Shown: positions 17,653-27,380, counted from the first letter of the stretch. The stretch: 64,000 bases of DNA from Pseudarthrobacter oxydans (GCF_034258515.1 NZ_CP139438.1:4030001-4094000); one strand, 5' to 3'. Notes: a model not told the origin generated them from the sequence alone. A program made the numbers and translations.

Positions 17653-17976
17653 ATGTCGTGGCTGATACTCATTCTTTCCGGCGCCCTTGAAGCCGTCTGG
17701 GCGGCAGCCTTGCACCGCGCCTTCCAGGCTTCCGGACGCCGCCGCATCGCTCCGGCCGCACTCTTCCTGGTGTCCGCCGCGGCAAGCACCGGCGGCCTGG
17801 CCCTGGCCATGCAGTCCATTCCCACCGGCACGGCCTACGCCGTGTGGGTCGGCGTGGGCGTGGTGCTGACCTCCGCCTACGCGATTGCCACCAGGGTGGA
17901 GCGCCCGACGGCGGCACGCCTCCTCCTGCTGTCCGGCATCGCCGTGTGCGTGGCGGGCTTGAAGGTGGTGGCGTGA
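17653..17976 (+). CDS. Small multidrug resistance (SMR) protein, first subunit of a pair
   Basis: A 107-residue four-helix membrane protein of the SMR/EmrE-SugE family. It has the conserved membrane glutamate in GALEAVWAAAL (about 13) and the family signature GTAYAVWVGVGVVLT in helix 3. The next gene overlaps by one base (TGATG), the arrangement of paired SMR systems in which two subunits form a heterodimer. The GALEAVWA sequence resembles the SugE/Gdx guanidinium exporter branch; the substrate is not certain. AAAGGA precedes the ATG. Confidence 0.85.
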   Translation: MSWLILILSGALEAVWAAALHRAFQASGRRRIAPAALFLVSAAASTGGLALAMQSIPTGTAYAVWVGVGVVLTSAYAIATRVERPTAARLLLLSGIAVCVAGLKVVA

Positions 17977-18314
17977 TGCTGCAGCGCAGGGTTCCCTGGG
18001 TGGTCCTGCTGGCCTCGGCGGCCCTGGAAGCCGTGTGGGCCACGGCCCTTGGCCTGTCCTACGGCTTCAGCAAGCCGCTCCCCACCATAGTTTTCGCCGT
18101 TACGGCAACGTTCAGCATGCTGGGACTGGGCTGGGCCATCCGGCACATCCCCCTGGGCACCGCCTACGCCGTGTGGGTGGGGGTTGGCGCCGCCCTGACC
18201 GTCGGCTGGGCAATGGCCACCGGCGCGGAAGCCTTCAGCGTGCTCAAAGTGGTCTTTATTGCGGGGATCGTTGGCTGCGTTGCCGGCCTGAAGGCTCTGC
18301 CGCAGGACCGGTAG
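17976..18314 (+). CDS. Small multidrug resistance (SMR) protein, second subunit
   Basis: A 112-residue partner of the preceding SMR protein, with the membrane glutamate in SAALEAVWATAL and the same GTAYAVWVGVGAALT signature. Four helices are predicted. The ATG shares its A with the upstream TGA, so translation is coupled. Its last 59 bases overlap the 3' end of the convergent LacI gene. Confidence 0.85.
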   Translation: MLQRRVPWVVLLASAALEAVWATALGLSYGFSKPLPTIVFAVTATFSMLGLGWAIRHIPLGTAYAVWVGVGAALTVGWAMATGAEAFSVLKVVFIAGIVGCVAGLKALPQDR

Positions 18315-19341
18315 AACCGCGCAGCACCAGGTCGGATGCCAGGACCACCGGCGAGTGCGTGGACTGTTCACCGGCAAGCTCGGCAGCGAGGGCATGGACC
18401 GCAGCGTGGGCAATCGCGGCGGCAGGCTGCCGGAGCGTTGTCAGCGGCGGATCGGTGAGGGCCATCAACGTCGAGTCGTCGAAACCGACGATGGATACGT
18501 CTTCGGGCACGCGCAGGCCCCTTGCCCGGGCGGCACGGATGGCTCCAAGGGCCATGACATCGGAAGCACACACAATCGCCGTATGGCCAGAGTCGAGGAG
18601 TTCGTTGGCCGCGCTCTGGCCGCCTTCCACGGTGAACATGCTCGTGGCCGTGTGGGCCTCGGGGTTGTCCACGCCCAGGAATTCGGCGAGCGCCGAGCGG
18701 AAGCCGGCGAGTTTCTGCCGGCTGGGGATGAAGCGGTGGGGACCAATGGCCAATCCCACTTTGCGGTGTCCAAGGCTGGCAAGGTGCTGGACAGCGGTGC
18801 TGATCGCGGCTGCATCGTCATTGGACACCGAAGCCGCTCCGAGTTCCGGACGGGGGCCGTTGACCAGCACGAAGGGGATTCCCCGGCCGCGAAGGCGGTG
18901 GTAGCGCTCGAGGCTCGCCTGCCCGTCGGCGTGGGCACTGCAGATGAAGATGATGCCGGCGGCACCCTGCGCCACGAGCATCTCGATGTATTCGTCCTCG
19001 GAACGCCCTCCGCCGGGCAGGGCGCAAATGACGGGAAGGAAGTCCTCCTGGGAGAGCAGGGAGACCACGGCCTGGGCTATGGCGGGAAAGATCGGGTTGG
19101 CCAGGTCCGGGACGATGATGCCCACCTGGCCCTTTACGTCACTGCGGGCCCGGTCGGGACGTTCATAGCCGAGGTCGTCCATGGCGGCCAGGACCGCCTG
19201 CCGGACTTCCCGTGAAACGCCCTTGCGCCCGTTGACCACCCGGGACACCGTGGCGATGCTGACGCCGACCTTCCGCGCCAGGTCTTCCAATTTTGGACGT
19301 TCGGTTGCGGCGGGTGCCGCCCCGCCCCCGGTCATGCTCAT
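18256..19341 (-). CDS. LacI family transcriptional regulator
   Basis: A 361-residue LacI/GalR regulator. The DNA-binding head is at about 16-65 (KLEDLARKVGVSIATVSRVVNGRKGVS), followed by the hinge and a periplasmic-binding-protein-like core (VGIIVPDLANPIFPAIAQAV, VCASDVMALGAIRAA, VSIVGFDDSTLMALTDPPLTTLRQP). GAAGGAG precedes the ATG. It is divergent from the pullulanase gene, so control of alpha-glucan use is likely but not proven; I saw no classic CG-centred LacI operator between them. Confidence 0.9.
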   Translation of the reverse strand: MSMTGGGAAPAATERPKLEDLARKVGVSIATVSRVVNGRKGVSREVRQAVLAAMDDLGYERPDRARSDVKGQVGIIVPDLANPIFPAIAQAVVSLLSQEDFLPVICALPGGGRSEDEYIEMLVAQGAAGIIFICSAHADGQASLERYHRLRGRGIPFVLVNGPRPELGAASVSNDDAAAISTAVQHLASLGHRKVGLAIGPHRFIPSRQKLAGFRSALAEFLGVDNPEAHTATSMFTVEGGQSAANELLDSGHTAIVCASDVMALGAIRAARARGLRVPEDVSIVGFDDSTLMALTDPPLTTLRQPAAAIAHAAVHALAAELAGEQSTHSPVVLASDLVLRGSTGPAAEPSGRQRSQRSPQ

Positions 19342-19449
19342 GTGGCTCCTTCACCGGAACAGGAGTCCGGACGTCATGGTGCTTTCAAGTGTACGGACAA
19401 TTGGCTGCCCGGATCATGAAAACAAGACGTGAAATTTTCAGCAAAAACA

Positions 19450-19478
19450 TTGACGCTATGTGAAAGGAAACTTAGGCT
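19450..19478 (+). promoter_or_regulatory. Promoter of the pullulanase gene
   Basis: TTGACG (19450-19455), exactly 17 bases, TAGGCT (19473-19478). The small palindrome TGAAATTTTCA lies just upstream (19430-19440) and could be a regulator site. The leader to the ATG at 19537 is about 50 bases and holds AAGGAAG. Confidence 0.55.
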
Positions 19479-19536
19479 CGTGGATACCCCCGCTCCTCAC
19501 CGCTGACGGCCGGGGCGTCTTCAAGGAAGGTCTTCC

Positions 19537-22500
19537 ATGACTCATCACTCCACAAAATCCGGGCCGCCCGCTGCCCTCAACAGGAAACTCACCGCAGCCC
19601 TGGCCGCGGCCTGTGCCACGCCTCTGGCCCTGGGGAGCTTCGCCCTCCCGGCATCCGCGGACCACACGGCCGCACCCCAGGCGGTGGCACTCGTTGGCTC
19701 GCTGCAATCGGAAATCGGCTGCCCCGGGGACTGGCAGCCGGACTGCGCGGCCAGCCGGCTCCAGCCCGTTGAGGGCTCGGCAACGCTCTACCGCGCCACC
19801 TTCGATATCCCCGCCGGCACCTACGGCATGAAGGTTGCCCTCAACAATTCGTGGGACGAAAACTACGGTGCAGGCGGAGCAGCCGGCGGCGGCGACCTTG
19901 TCCTCAACGCCCCCGGCGGCCCTGTCACCTTCACCTACGACCACGCCAGCCACACCCTCAGCGACGACGTCCCCGAGGCACTCGGCGCCGAAGCCGGCGC
20001 GCACTGGCTGTCAGCGGACACCATCGCCTGGCAGGCCCCCGCAGCCGAGGGGACAACCTACCGCCTCTACAGCGCGCCCGACGGCGGCCTGGCGGTGGCG
20101 GACGGGCAGGTCACCGGCGGCAGCTACACAGCACTGGAAAAAACGGCCGGCGCACTGGAGGCAGGGCTGGCGGCCAGGTACCCCCACTTGGCCGGCTTTG
20201 CCTCGCTGCGGATGGCGGAAGGTGACGCGGCCCGCGCCGGCGAACTGCTCAAGGGCCAGCTGCTCGTCGCTGCCGTCGGTGCCGACGGGAAGGTCACGGC
20301 AGCCACCGGAGTCCAGGTTCCCGGCATTCTGGACACCCTGTACCGCGGCGCGGCGGAACGGGAACTCGGGCTGGCGTGGAAGGGCAACCGCCCGGAGCTG
20401 TCACTGTGGGCGCCGACTGCCCGCAGCGTCACCGTCCACACCTACGCCTCGGGCTCCGGCGGCGGGCCCGTCTCCAGCCGCCCCATGGAACCGTCCCGGG
20501 ACGGTGTCTGGTCCGTGACCGGAGACAAGGACTGGAAGGGCGCCTACTACCTGTACGAGGTGGAGGTCTTTGTACCGGAAACCGGCAAGGTTGAGCGGAA
20601 CCTGGTTACCGATCCCTACAGCGTGGGCCTCTCAGCCAACTCTGAGCGCAGCCTCTTTGTTGACGTGGAGGACAGGTCCCTTGCCCCTGACGGCTGGAAG
20701 AAGCTGCAGAAGCCGGCACTCAACAAGCCGGAGGACCTGTCCCTCTACGAGCTGCACGTACGCGACTTCTCGATCACGGATTCCTCCGTCCCGGAAACAC
20801 ACCGCGGAACGTACAAGGCCTTCGCAGACCCGGACAGCGACGGCATGCGGCGCATCCGGGAGCTGACCGCTGCCGGCATGAACGCCGTCCACCTGTTGCC
20901 CGTCAACGACATCGGCACCATCGAAGAGCGGCGCGGCGAACAGCTCGAACCAGGATGCGACCTCGCGGCCCTCCCCGCGGATTCGGAGGAACAGCAGGCA
21001 TGCATCGCGGAAACGGCGGCCAGGGACGGGTTCAACTGGGGCTACGATCCCCTGCACTACACAACCCCTGAAGGCTCCTACGCCACCAGCCCGGACGGAA
21101 CCGCCCGGATCACCGAGTTCCGCGAAATGGTGGCCGGCCTCAACGCTGCCGGTGCGCGCGTCATCCAGGATGTGGTCTACAACCACACCTCGAGCGCCGG
21201 CCAGTCCGGCTCCAACAACCTGGACCGGATTATCCCCGGCTACTACCACCGCCTGAACGCCGCCACCGGATCCCTTGAGACCTCCACCTGCTGCGCCAAC
21301 ACGGCCACCGAAAACACGATGATGGGCAAGCTCATGATCGATTCCCTGGTAACGCTTGCCAAAACCTACAAACTGGACGGCTTCCGCTTTGACCTCATGG
21401 GCCACCATTCGAAGCAGAACATGCTGGACGTCCGGGCAGCGCTGGATGAGCTGACCCTCGCCAAGGACGGCGTGGACGGCAAGAACATCACCCTCTACGG
21501 CGAAGGCTGGAACTTCGGCGAGGTGGCCAACAATGCCAGGTTCGTCCAGGCCACCCAGGAGAACATGGCCGGAACGGGCATCGGCACCTTCAACGACCGG
21601 CTGCGTGACGCCGTCCGCGGCGGCGGTCCCTTTGATCCCGACCCCCGGGTCCAGGGCTTCGCGTCCGGCCTGTTCACCGACCCCAACAGCTCCCCGGCCA
21701 ACGGCACGCCGGAGCAGCAGAAGGCAACGCTCCTCCTTGCCCAGGACCTGATCAAGGTGGGACTGACCGGCAACCTGAAGGACTACTCCTTCGTTGACCG
21801 CACCGGAGCCACCGTCAAGGGCTCCGATGTGCCCTACAACGGGGCACCGGCGGGCTACACCAGCGATCCGCAGGAGGCGGTCACCTATGTGGAGGCGCAC
21901 GACAACGAGACACTGTTCGATGCCCTCGCCCTGAAGCTGCCGCAGGACACTCCCATGGCGGAACGGACACGGATGCAGACCCTTGCACTCAGCACCACGG
22001 CGTTCAGCCAGGGGATCTCCTTCTGGCACGCGGGCGGGGAATCCCTCCGCAGCAAGTCCCTGGACCGCAACAGCTACGACTCGGGTGACTGGTTCAACAT
22101 CCTTGACCACACGGACGGCACCAACGGCTTCGGCCGCGGACTCCCGCCCAAGGCCGACAACGAGGACAAGTACCAGTACCTGCGCCCGCTGCTGGCGGAC
22201 CCCGCACTGAAGCCAGCACCCGCCGCGATCGCTGAAGCGCGCGGCCGGGCGGCTGAGCTGCTGCAGATCCGCAAGAGCACGCCCCTGTTCCACCTGGGTG
22301 ATGCCGGCCTGGTGCAGCAGAAGGTCTCCTTCCCTGCCGCAGGGCCGGACCAGGCTCCAGGCGTCGTGGTCATGCACATCAACGATTCAGTGGGTCCGGA
22401 CGTGGACAAGGACCTGAGCGGGCTGGTGGTGGTGTTCAACGCCGCCGATGAGGCTGTGACCCAGGCAGTTGCCGGAACAACCGGTACCGCCTACAGCCTG

Positions 22501-22614
22501 CACCCGGTCCAGGCATCGGGCATCGATCCGGTGGTCAGGACGGCCACCCACAATCCGGCCACCGGGACCTTCACCGTCCCGGCCCGCACCGTAGCGGTGT
22601 TCCAGGCCGGCTAG
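19537..22614 (+). CDS. pulA: Secreted pullulanase-type alpha-1,6-glucosidase (GH13)
   Basis: A 1025-residue exported starch/pullulan-debranching enzyme. A Sec signal peptide ends near ALPASA (about 42). Next comes a small starch-binding-like domain (about 48-150, [19 protein letters not shown]), pullulanase N-terminal and CBM48 domains (about 155-380, [19 protein letters not shown]), then the GH13 barrel. Catalytic residues are D619 ([11 protein letters not shown]), E656 ([10 protein letters not shown]) and D789 ([11 protein letters not shown]). A C-terminal beta domain follows. No wall anchor is visible, so it is probably released. It opens glucans outside the cell. A nested palindrome follows the stop. 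Confidence 0.92.
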   Translation: MTHHSTKSGPPAALNRKLTAALAAACATPLALGSFALPASADHTAAPQAVALVGSLQSEIGCPGDWQPDCAASRLQPVEGSATLYRATFDIPAGTYGMKVALNNSWDENYGAGGAAGGGDLVLNAPGGPVTFTYDHASHTLSDDVPEALGAEAGAHWLSADTIAWQAPAAEGTTYRLYSAPDGGLAVADGQVTGGSYTALEKTAGALEAGLAARYPHLAGFASLRMAEGDAARAGELLKGQLLVAAVGADGKVTAATGVQVPGILDTLYRGAAERELGLAWKGNRPELSLWAPTARSVTVHTYASGSGGGPVSSRPMEPSRDGVWSVTGDKDWKGAYYLYEVEVFVPETGKVERNLVTDPYSVGLSANSERSLFVDVEDRSLAPDGWKKLQKPALNKPEDLSLYELHVRDFSITDSSVPETHRGTYKAFADPDSDGMRRIRELTAAGMNAVHLLPVNDIGTIEERRGEQLEPGCDLAALPADSEEQQACIAETAARDGFNWGYDPLHYTTPEGSYATSPDGTARITEFREMVAGLNAAGARVIQDVVYNHTSSAGQSGSNNLDRIIPGYYHRLNAATGSLETSTCCANTATENTMMGKLMIDSLVTLAKTYKLDGFRFDLMGHHSKQNMLDVRAALDELTLAKDGVDGKNITLYGEGWNFGEVANNARFVQATQENMAGTGIGTFNDRLRDAVRGGGPFDPDPRVQGFASGLFTDPNSSPANGTPEQQKATLLLAQDLIKVGLTGNLKDYSFVDRTGATVKGSDVPYNGAPAGYTSDPQEAVTYVEAHDNETLFDALALKLPQDTPMAERTRMQTLALSTTAFSQGISFWHAGGESLRSKSLDRNSYDSGDWFNILDHTDGTNGFGRGLPPKADNEDKYQYLRPLLADPALKPAPAAIAEARGRAAELLQIRKSTPLFHLGDAGLVQQKVSFPAAGPDQAPGVVVMHINDSVGPDVDKDLSGLVVVFNAADEAVTQAVAGTTGTAYSLHPVQASGIDPVVRTATHNPATGTFTVPARTVAVFQAG

Positions 22615-22648
22615 CCCGCCCCAAGCAAGCCCGGCTGAAGAGCCCGCT

Positions 22649-22744
22649 GCTGAGCCTCCCCGCCTTCAAGGACGGACGACGGCGTGTCCCGGCGAAACGC
22701 CGTCGAACGTTGCCGTCCCGAAGCCCAAGGCGGGGAGGCTCAGC
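22649..22744. repeat. Nested 96-nt palindrome after the pullulanase gene
   Basis: The outer arms (22649-22666 and 22727-22744) pair perfectly over 18 bases, GCTGAGCCTCCCCGCCTT with its complement. Inside are GGACGG/CCGTCC (22670-22675, 22713-22718) and GACGGCGT/ACGCCGTC (22678-22685, 22697-22704). This is more elaborate than a simple terminator and has no U-tract. It is likely a member of a dispersed palindromic repeat family, which needs a genome search. Confidence 0.75.
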
Positions 22745-22779
22745 GCATGTCCGGGCCCCGGGCAGTCTAGGCTTTTGCC

Positions 22780-23406
22780 ATGGACTCCCCCGAGATCACC
22801 CAGGCCATGGGCGCCCTCCGGCGCCGGCTGGTTCCCGGGACGCGCATCATCCTGGGCATCGCCGGAGCGCCCGGCTCGGGCAAGTCCACCTTCGCGGCAT
22901 GGATCCGGCAGCAGTTCGGGCCCGGGCAGGCCGTGGTGGTCCCCATGGACGGCTTCCACCTGGGCAACGCCATCATTGACGGCACGCCGCTCCGGCAGCG
23001 CAAGGGGGCCATGGACACGTTCGACGCCGGCGGGTACCTTTCGCTGCTGGACCGCCTGGCCCGCCGCGACGAGCCGGTGGTTTACGCACCGGAGTTCCGG
23101 CGCACCCTGGATGAACCCGTGGCAGCCTCCATTGCGGTGCCGGCGGAGGTGCCGCTGGTCATCACGGAGGGCAACTACCTGCTGATGGAGCAGGGACCAT
23201 GGAAAGACATCCGCGCCCGGCTGGACGAGGTGTGGTTCGTGGACACGCCGCCGGCGCTGCGGCTGGGCCGGCTCGTGGAAAGGCATGTCTCGTTCGGGAT
23301 GGACCGGCAGGCGGCGGAAGCGTGGGCAGCCGGTCCCGACGAAGCCAATGCCGTGCTGATCCAGGCCACCCGGCAGGCGGCGGACCGGGTGATCCCCTGG
23401 GATTAG
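22780..23406 (+). CDS. Nucleoside/nucleotide kinase family protein (uridine kinase-like P-loop)
   Basis: A 208-residue P-loop kinase of the uridine/pantothenate-kinase-like group. Walker A is GAPGSGKST (about 29-37); then VVPMDGFHLGNAIID (substrate aspartate), KGAMDTFDAGGYL, a YAPEFRRT loop, VITEGNYLLM (Walker B-like), a lid EVWFVDTPPALRLGRLVERHV, and a C-terminal PDEANAVLI segment. The phosphate acceptor is unknown; close families include fructose-type sugar kinases. The start is leaderless: TAGGCT (22768-22773), six bases, ATG. Confidence 0.85.
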   Translation: MDSPEITQAMGALRRRLVPGTRIILGIAGAPGSGKSTFAAWIRQQFGPGQAVVVPMDGFHLGNAIIDGTPLRQRKGAMDTFDAGGYLSLLDRLARRDEPVVYAPEFRRTLDEPVAASIAVPAEVPLVITEGNYLLMEQGPWKDIRARLDEVWFVDTPPALRLGRLVERHVSFGMDRQAAEAWAAGPDEANAVLIQATRQAADRVIPWD

Positions 23407-23464
23407 GCCGTGCCGCGATTGTGAATATTTGAACCTGAACAAGAGCAAACGAACAGGAGAACCC

Positions 23465-24457
23465 ATGGCTTCCACAGTTGGACTGGGCGACGGCCTCAAC
23501 GTCAGCCCCCTCGGCTTCGGCGGAATGGCGCTCACGCCGGTCTACGGGGAGGTGGACCCGGAGGATGCGCTCCGGACGCTGCATCACGCCGTCGACTCCG
23601 GTGTCAGCTTCATTGACACCGCGGACATCTATGGCGGGGGCAGCAACGAGGAACTGATCGCCCGGCTGCTGAAGGAGCGGCGGGACGAGGTCCAGCTGGC
23701 CACCAAATTCGGGTTGGTGGGTACGCCGGCTGACGGGTACACGGACATCCGCGGCGACGCCGGCTACATCCGCCAGGCCGTGGACCGCAGCCTGCAACGG
23801 CTGGGCACGGACGTGATCGACCTCTACTACATGCACCGCCGTGACCTCCGCGTTCCGATTGTGGAAACCGTGGAGGCCATGGCGGAGCTTGTGCAGCAGG
23901 GCAAGGTCAAGCACCTGGGGCTGTCTGAAGTGACGGCCCAGGAGTTGGAGGACGCCTCCGCCGTCCACCCCATTGCGGCGGTCCAGAGTGAATGGTCCAT
24001 CTGGAGCCGCGACGTGGAACGCAACGTTGTTCCTGCCGCGGCCGCCCTGGGAGTGGGTTTTGTACCGTATTCGCCGCTGGGCCGGGGATTCCTCACCGGC
24101 ACCGTGGACGCCTCGAGCCTGGGCGAGAAGGACTTCCGACGCCGGATCCCCCGTTTCGCCCTGGATGCTGCAAGTGCCAACCAGGCAGTGGTGGACACCG
24201 TCCGGTCCGTGGCAGGCCAGCTGGGCGCAACGCCCGCGCAGGTGGCACTCGCCTGGCTGTTTGCCCAAGGCAGGCGGCTGGGCCTGCCGGTCGTCCCCAT
24301 CCCCGGCACCCGCAAGCGGCACCGGATCGACGAAAACCTGGGCGCGCTGGCCCTGGACCTCGCCCCGGCCCAACTGGACGCTTTGGACCAGGCCTCGGCC
24401 GCCGTCGTCGGTTCCCGCTCAGCGGACCCCAACTGGGTGTCCGAGGGCCGTGAATAG
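23465..24457 (+). CDS. Aldo/keto reductase
   Basis: A 330-residue NADPH-dependent TIM-barrel oxidoreductase close to the YajO/AKR13 type. The catalytic tetrad is visible: D and Y in FIDTADIYGGG, K in LATKFGLVG, H in LYYMHRRD. The C-terminal cofactor loop reads VPIPGTRKRHRIDENLGAL. AGGAG lies six bases before the ATG at 23465, so the frame's earlier start at 23429 is rejected. Physiological substrate unknown. Confidence 0.9.
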   Translation: MASTVGLGDGLNVSPLGFGGMALTPVYGEVDPEDALRTLHHAVDSGVSFIDTADIYGGGSNEELIARLLKERRDEVQLATKFGLVGTPADGYTDIRGDAGYIRQAVDRSLQRLGTDVIDLYYMHRRDLRVPIVETVEAMAELVQQGKVKHLGLSEVTAQELEDASAVHPIAAVQSEWSIWSRDVERNVVPAAAALGVGFVPYSPLGRGFLTGTVDASSLGEKDFRRRIPRFALDAASANQAVVDTVRSVAGQLGATPAQVALAWLFAQGRRLGLPVVPIPGTRKRHRIDENLGALALDLAPAQLDALDQASAAVVGSRSADPNWVSEGRE

Positions 24458-24467
24458 ACTCAGGCCC

Positions 24468-25118
24468 ATGGACTCACTTCTGTATGACCTGCCCGCCCTG
24501 ACCATCCGCCGCATTTCAGTCAGCGAAATGGACAACAACGTGTACCTGCTGACAGCCAAAGGCAGCGGCGAGCAGGTGCTGATCGACGCCGCGGACGACC
24601 TTCCCGCCATCCAGCAGCTGCTGCAGGACAGCGCCGCTGACGCGTCCGCACCAGCCCGGCTGGCCGTAGTCGCCACCACGCACCAGCACTGGGACCATGT
24701 CCGGGCGCTGAAGGAGCTGGTGGCCGCCACCGGGGCTTCGACCGTTGCGGGAACGGACGACGCCGGCGCGTTGCCTGTCGCAGTGGACCGGCCCCTTGGG
24801 CACGGGGACACCGTTGCCGTGGACGGCTTTTCGCTCACGGCCGTCCACCTGCGCGGGCACACGCCGGGCTCGACTGCCTTTGTGTATGAAGACCCCGAGG
24901 GGCCAACGCACATTTTCTCCGGCGACTCGCTGTTCCCCGGCGGCGTAGGCAACACCCAGAAGGATCCGGAGCGCTTCAGCCAACTGCTGTCCGACGTCAC
25001 CGAGCGGCTGTTCGGCGCCTACCCGGACTCCGCCGTCGTCCACCCGGGCCACGGCAAGCCGACGACCCTGGGTGCTGAGCGGCCGCACCTTGAGGAGTGG
25101 CGCGCCCGCGGCTGGTGA
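24468..25118 (+). CDS. MBL-fold metallo-hydrolase (glyoxalase II-like)
   Basis: A 216-residue metallo-beta-lactamase-fold hydrolase. Metal ligands: THQHWDH (the HxHxDH motif, about 69-75), H in LRGHTPGS, D in FSGDSLFPGGVG, and H in VHPGHGKPT. Glyoxalase II or persulfide dioxygenase-like activity is possible; no specific substrate residues decide. The start at 24468 follows TAGACT by seven bases and is leaderless-like. It is 10 bases after the aldo/keto reductase stop. Confidence 0.85.
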   Translation: MDSLLYDLPALTIRRISVSEMDNNVYLLTAKGSGEQVLIDAADDLPAIQQLLQDSAADASAPARLAVVATTHQHWDHVRALKELVAATGASTVAGTDDAGALPVAVDRPLGHGDTVAVDGFSLTAVHLRGHTPGSTAFVYEDPEGPTHIFSGDSLFPGGVGNTQKDPERFSQLLSDVTERLFGAYPDSAVVHPGHGKPTTLGAERPHLEEWRARGW

Positions 25119-25140
25119 GCACCCCGCCGCTTTCCGCTAC

Positions 25141-25188
25141 CGAATCGGACGGCCGCTCCCGGGATCCCGGGAGCGGCCGTCCGTTTCG
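25141..25188. terminator. Bidirectional terminator between convergent genes
   Basis: Arms 25146-25164 and 25165-25183 pair perfectly over 19 bases with no spacer (centre GGGATCCC). Flanking CGAAT and TTTCG supply short A/T tracts on both sides. It separates the MBL gene from the convergent helicase gene. Confidence 0.8.
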
Positions 25189-25207
25189 GGCGCGAAAGTC
25201 CGAAAGG

Positions 25208-27100
25208 TTAGCGGCTGCGGCGTTCGTTCGACGCCGGAGCCGACGCGCGGCGGGGACCGCTGCGGGCGGGACGGCCGGAGCCGCCGCCGTTGCTTGAGCC
25301 GTAGGACCCGCCGGAGGTGCCGCCGGTGTTGGAGGACCAGACGGCTTTGTTGCCGCCGGTGGCCGCACCTGCACCAGCGGAGCGTGAACCGCCACCGCGG
25401 GTACCTGCACCGGCACCTGCTGCGGCCCGCTGGCCGGTTGCCGGGCGACCACTGCGCTGGCCACCCGAGGTAGCCGGGCGCACGGTGCCGCCGCGCGGGG
25501 CGTCGCTGCGGGTGACGCGTGATTCTGCACGGCCGTCCGAACCGCGGCCGGCCGATGCACGGCCACCTGCTGCGGGGACGTCGTTGCGGTGCGTGGAAGC
25601 GGTGACGCGGCCACGGTTGTTGCGCCGTGCCGCTGCCGCCGCAATGGCGCGGTCCTCGTTCTGCTCAGCCACCCGGTCGAATGCTGCGCGGGCTTCGGTG
25701 CGGCCTTCGAAGGCTGCGGCCCGGCGCTCGGCGCGGGGAACATCGGTGCGGACGGGCTCGGCCGAAACCTTGCCGCGTCCGCCGCGTCCGCCACGGCCGC
25801 CCGTGGTGGGTGCGGCCTGTCGGCGGGCGCGCTTGCGCTCGGCGTTGGCACCGGTGGAGGTACCGCCGCCCTGCTGCGCGGCCTTTTTGGCCAGCAGTGC
25901 TGCGCGGGTGCGCGGATCAATCTTGTCGGCCATCTCACCCACGAGTTCTGCAACCAGCGGTGAGTTGGCGGTGACGCGCTCGAAGTTGACCTCGACGCCA
26001 GCGGCCTTCATGAGCTTCTTGACGTCGGACTGCTGCTCCGGGAGGGTCAGCGTGACCACGGTGCCGTCGGAGCCGGCACGGGCGGTGCGGCCGGAACGGT
26101 GCAGGTATGCCTTGTGCTCGGTGGGCGGATCAACGTGGATGACCAGTTCGACGTCGTCCACGTGAACACCGCGGGCGGCGACGTCGGTGGCCACCAGGAC
26201 GCGGACGTCACCGTTGGAGAACTCGGCGAGGTTGCGGTCACGGGCGTTCTGCGACAGGTTGCCGTGCAGGTCGACGGCGGGGATGCCGGCGTCGGTCAAG
26301 GTCTTGGCCAGCTTGCGGGCGTGGTGCTTTGTCCGCATGAAGAGGACACGGCGGCCGGCGCCGGAGGCCAGCTCCACGATCAGCTGCTTCTTGACGGTCT
26401 GGTCGTTGACCACCAGGACGTGGTGCTCCATGGTGGTGACGGCGGCCTGCGGGTCATCCACGGAATGGGTCAGCGGGTTGGACAGGTAGCGCTGGACGAT
26501 CTTGTCCACACCGTTGTCCAGGGTGGCGGAGAAGAGCAGGCGCTGGCCCTGGCTGGGGGTCATGTCCATGAGCTTCTTCACCACGGGCAGGAAGCCGAGG
26601 TCGGCCATGTGGTCCGCTTCGTCCAGCACGGTGATTTCCACGGCCTCAAGGGTGAGGATGCGCTGGCGGATCAGGTCCTCCAGGCGGCCGGGGCAGGCGA
26701 TGACAATGTCAACGCCGGCACGCAGGGCCTTTTCCTGCCTGGCCTGGGAGATGCCGCCGTAGATCACGGTGGTGTTCAGGCCGGCGGCCTTGGCCAGCGG
26801 CTCGATGGTGGCGTTGATCTGGGTGGCCAGTTCGCGGGTGGGTGCAAGGACCAGGCCCATGGGGCGGCCGGGCTTGCGGAAGTACGGGGCTTCGCGCTCG
26901 GCGAGCCGGGCCACCAGCGGGATGGCGAAGGCAATGGTCTTGCCGGAGCCGGTACGGCCGCGGCCCAGGACGTCGCGTCCTGCAAGGGTGTCAGGGAGGG
27001 TCTTCACCTGGATGGGGAACGGGGTTTCGATTCCCTGGGCGGTGAGGGTGTCAGCAAGGGCTTTGGGCGTGCCGAGGGCAGCAAATGTAGTCAAAGTCAA
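25208..27100 (-). CDS. DEAD-box RNA helicase with long RGG-type tail
   Basis: A 630-residue ATP-dependent RNA helicase. Motifs: Q motif around FPIQVKTLP (28-36), motif I GRTGSGKT (48-55), PTREL (87-91), DEAD (160-163), SAT (191-193), HRSGRTARAG (334-343). From about 420 to the end is a basic, glycine/arginine/alanine-rich low-complexity tail with many RGG/GGR steps, expected to bind RNA and perhaps drive condensation. I read the start as TTG at 27100 with a weak GAAAG site; a second TTG two codons on is possible. It has a leader of over 200 bases with a terminator-like hairpin. Cold or RNA-structure stress regulation is inferred. Confidence 0.9.
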   Translation of the reverse strand: MTLTTFAALGTPKALADTLTAQGIETPFPIQVKTLPDTLAGRDVLGRGRTGSGKTIAFAIPLVARLAEREAPYFRKPGRPMGLVLAPTRELATQINATIEPLAKAAGLNTTVIYGGISQARQEKALRAGVDIVIACPGRLEDLIRQRILTLEAVEITVLDEADHMADLGFLPVVKKLMDMTPSQGQRLLFSATLDNGVDKIVQRYLSNPLTHSVDDPQAAVTTMEHHVLVVNDQTVKKQLIVELASGAGRRVLFMRTKHHARKLAKTLTDAGIPAVDLHGNLSQNARDRNLAEFSNGDVRVLVATDVAARGVHVDDVELVIHVDPPTEHKAYLHRSGRTARAGSDGTVVTLTLPEQQSDVKKLMKAAGVEVNFERVTANSPLVAELVGEMADKIDPRTRAALLAKKAAQQGGGTSTGANAERKRARRQAAPTTGGRGGRGGRGKVSAEPVRTDVPRAERRAAAFEGRTEARAAFDRVAEQNEDRAIAAAAARRNNRGRVTASTHRNDVPAAGGRASAGRGSDGRAESRVTRSDAPRGGTVRPATSGGQRSGRPATGQRAAAGAGAGTRGGGSRSAGAGAATGGNKAVWSSNTGGTSGGSYGSSNGGGSGRPARSGPRRASAPASNERRSR

Positions 27101-27266
27101 AGGTCTTTCAGGCGGTATCCGTGCGGATATCGGCCCCCGATGCCGGTTGGCTCAAGGGTTCGCCGAAGAAAATTCAGGTGATCAACCAGCCTGCTGCCGC
27201 TTATGCAAAGCGGCGGCCGGGACCAAATGGAACGCGTTCATCGACGCAGGATGTGCCTCTCACATG

Positions 27267-27319
27267 AAAAAAGCCCAGTCCCTGGATGAAGGAGGACCTT
27301 CACACCGGAAAACCTGGGC
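27267..27319 (-). terminator. Terminator-like hairpin in the helicase leader (candidate attenuator)
   Basis: Read leftward, GCCCAG (27319-27314) pairs with CTGGGC (27278-27273). An inner perfect hairpin TGAAGG-TCCT-CCTTCA spans 27302-27287, and six T residues follow (27272-27267). This is intrinsic-terminator architecture placed about 170 bases before the helicase start. A competing small hairpin CCAG-GGA-CTGG is also possible, which would allow switching. A -10-like TAGACT (27348-27343) lies just upstream. Confidence 0.6.
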
Positions 27320-27380
27320 ATCACTGCACATCAAGTTCCACCAGTCTAGCATCCCGGGACCGCTCCCCGTTTCCGCCCCT

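Noticed and set aside
20632..22377. 581-codon minus-strand frame opposite the pullulanase gene
   Set aside because: Antisense shadow of GH13 coding sequence with all motifs on the plus strand.
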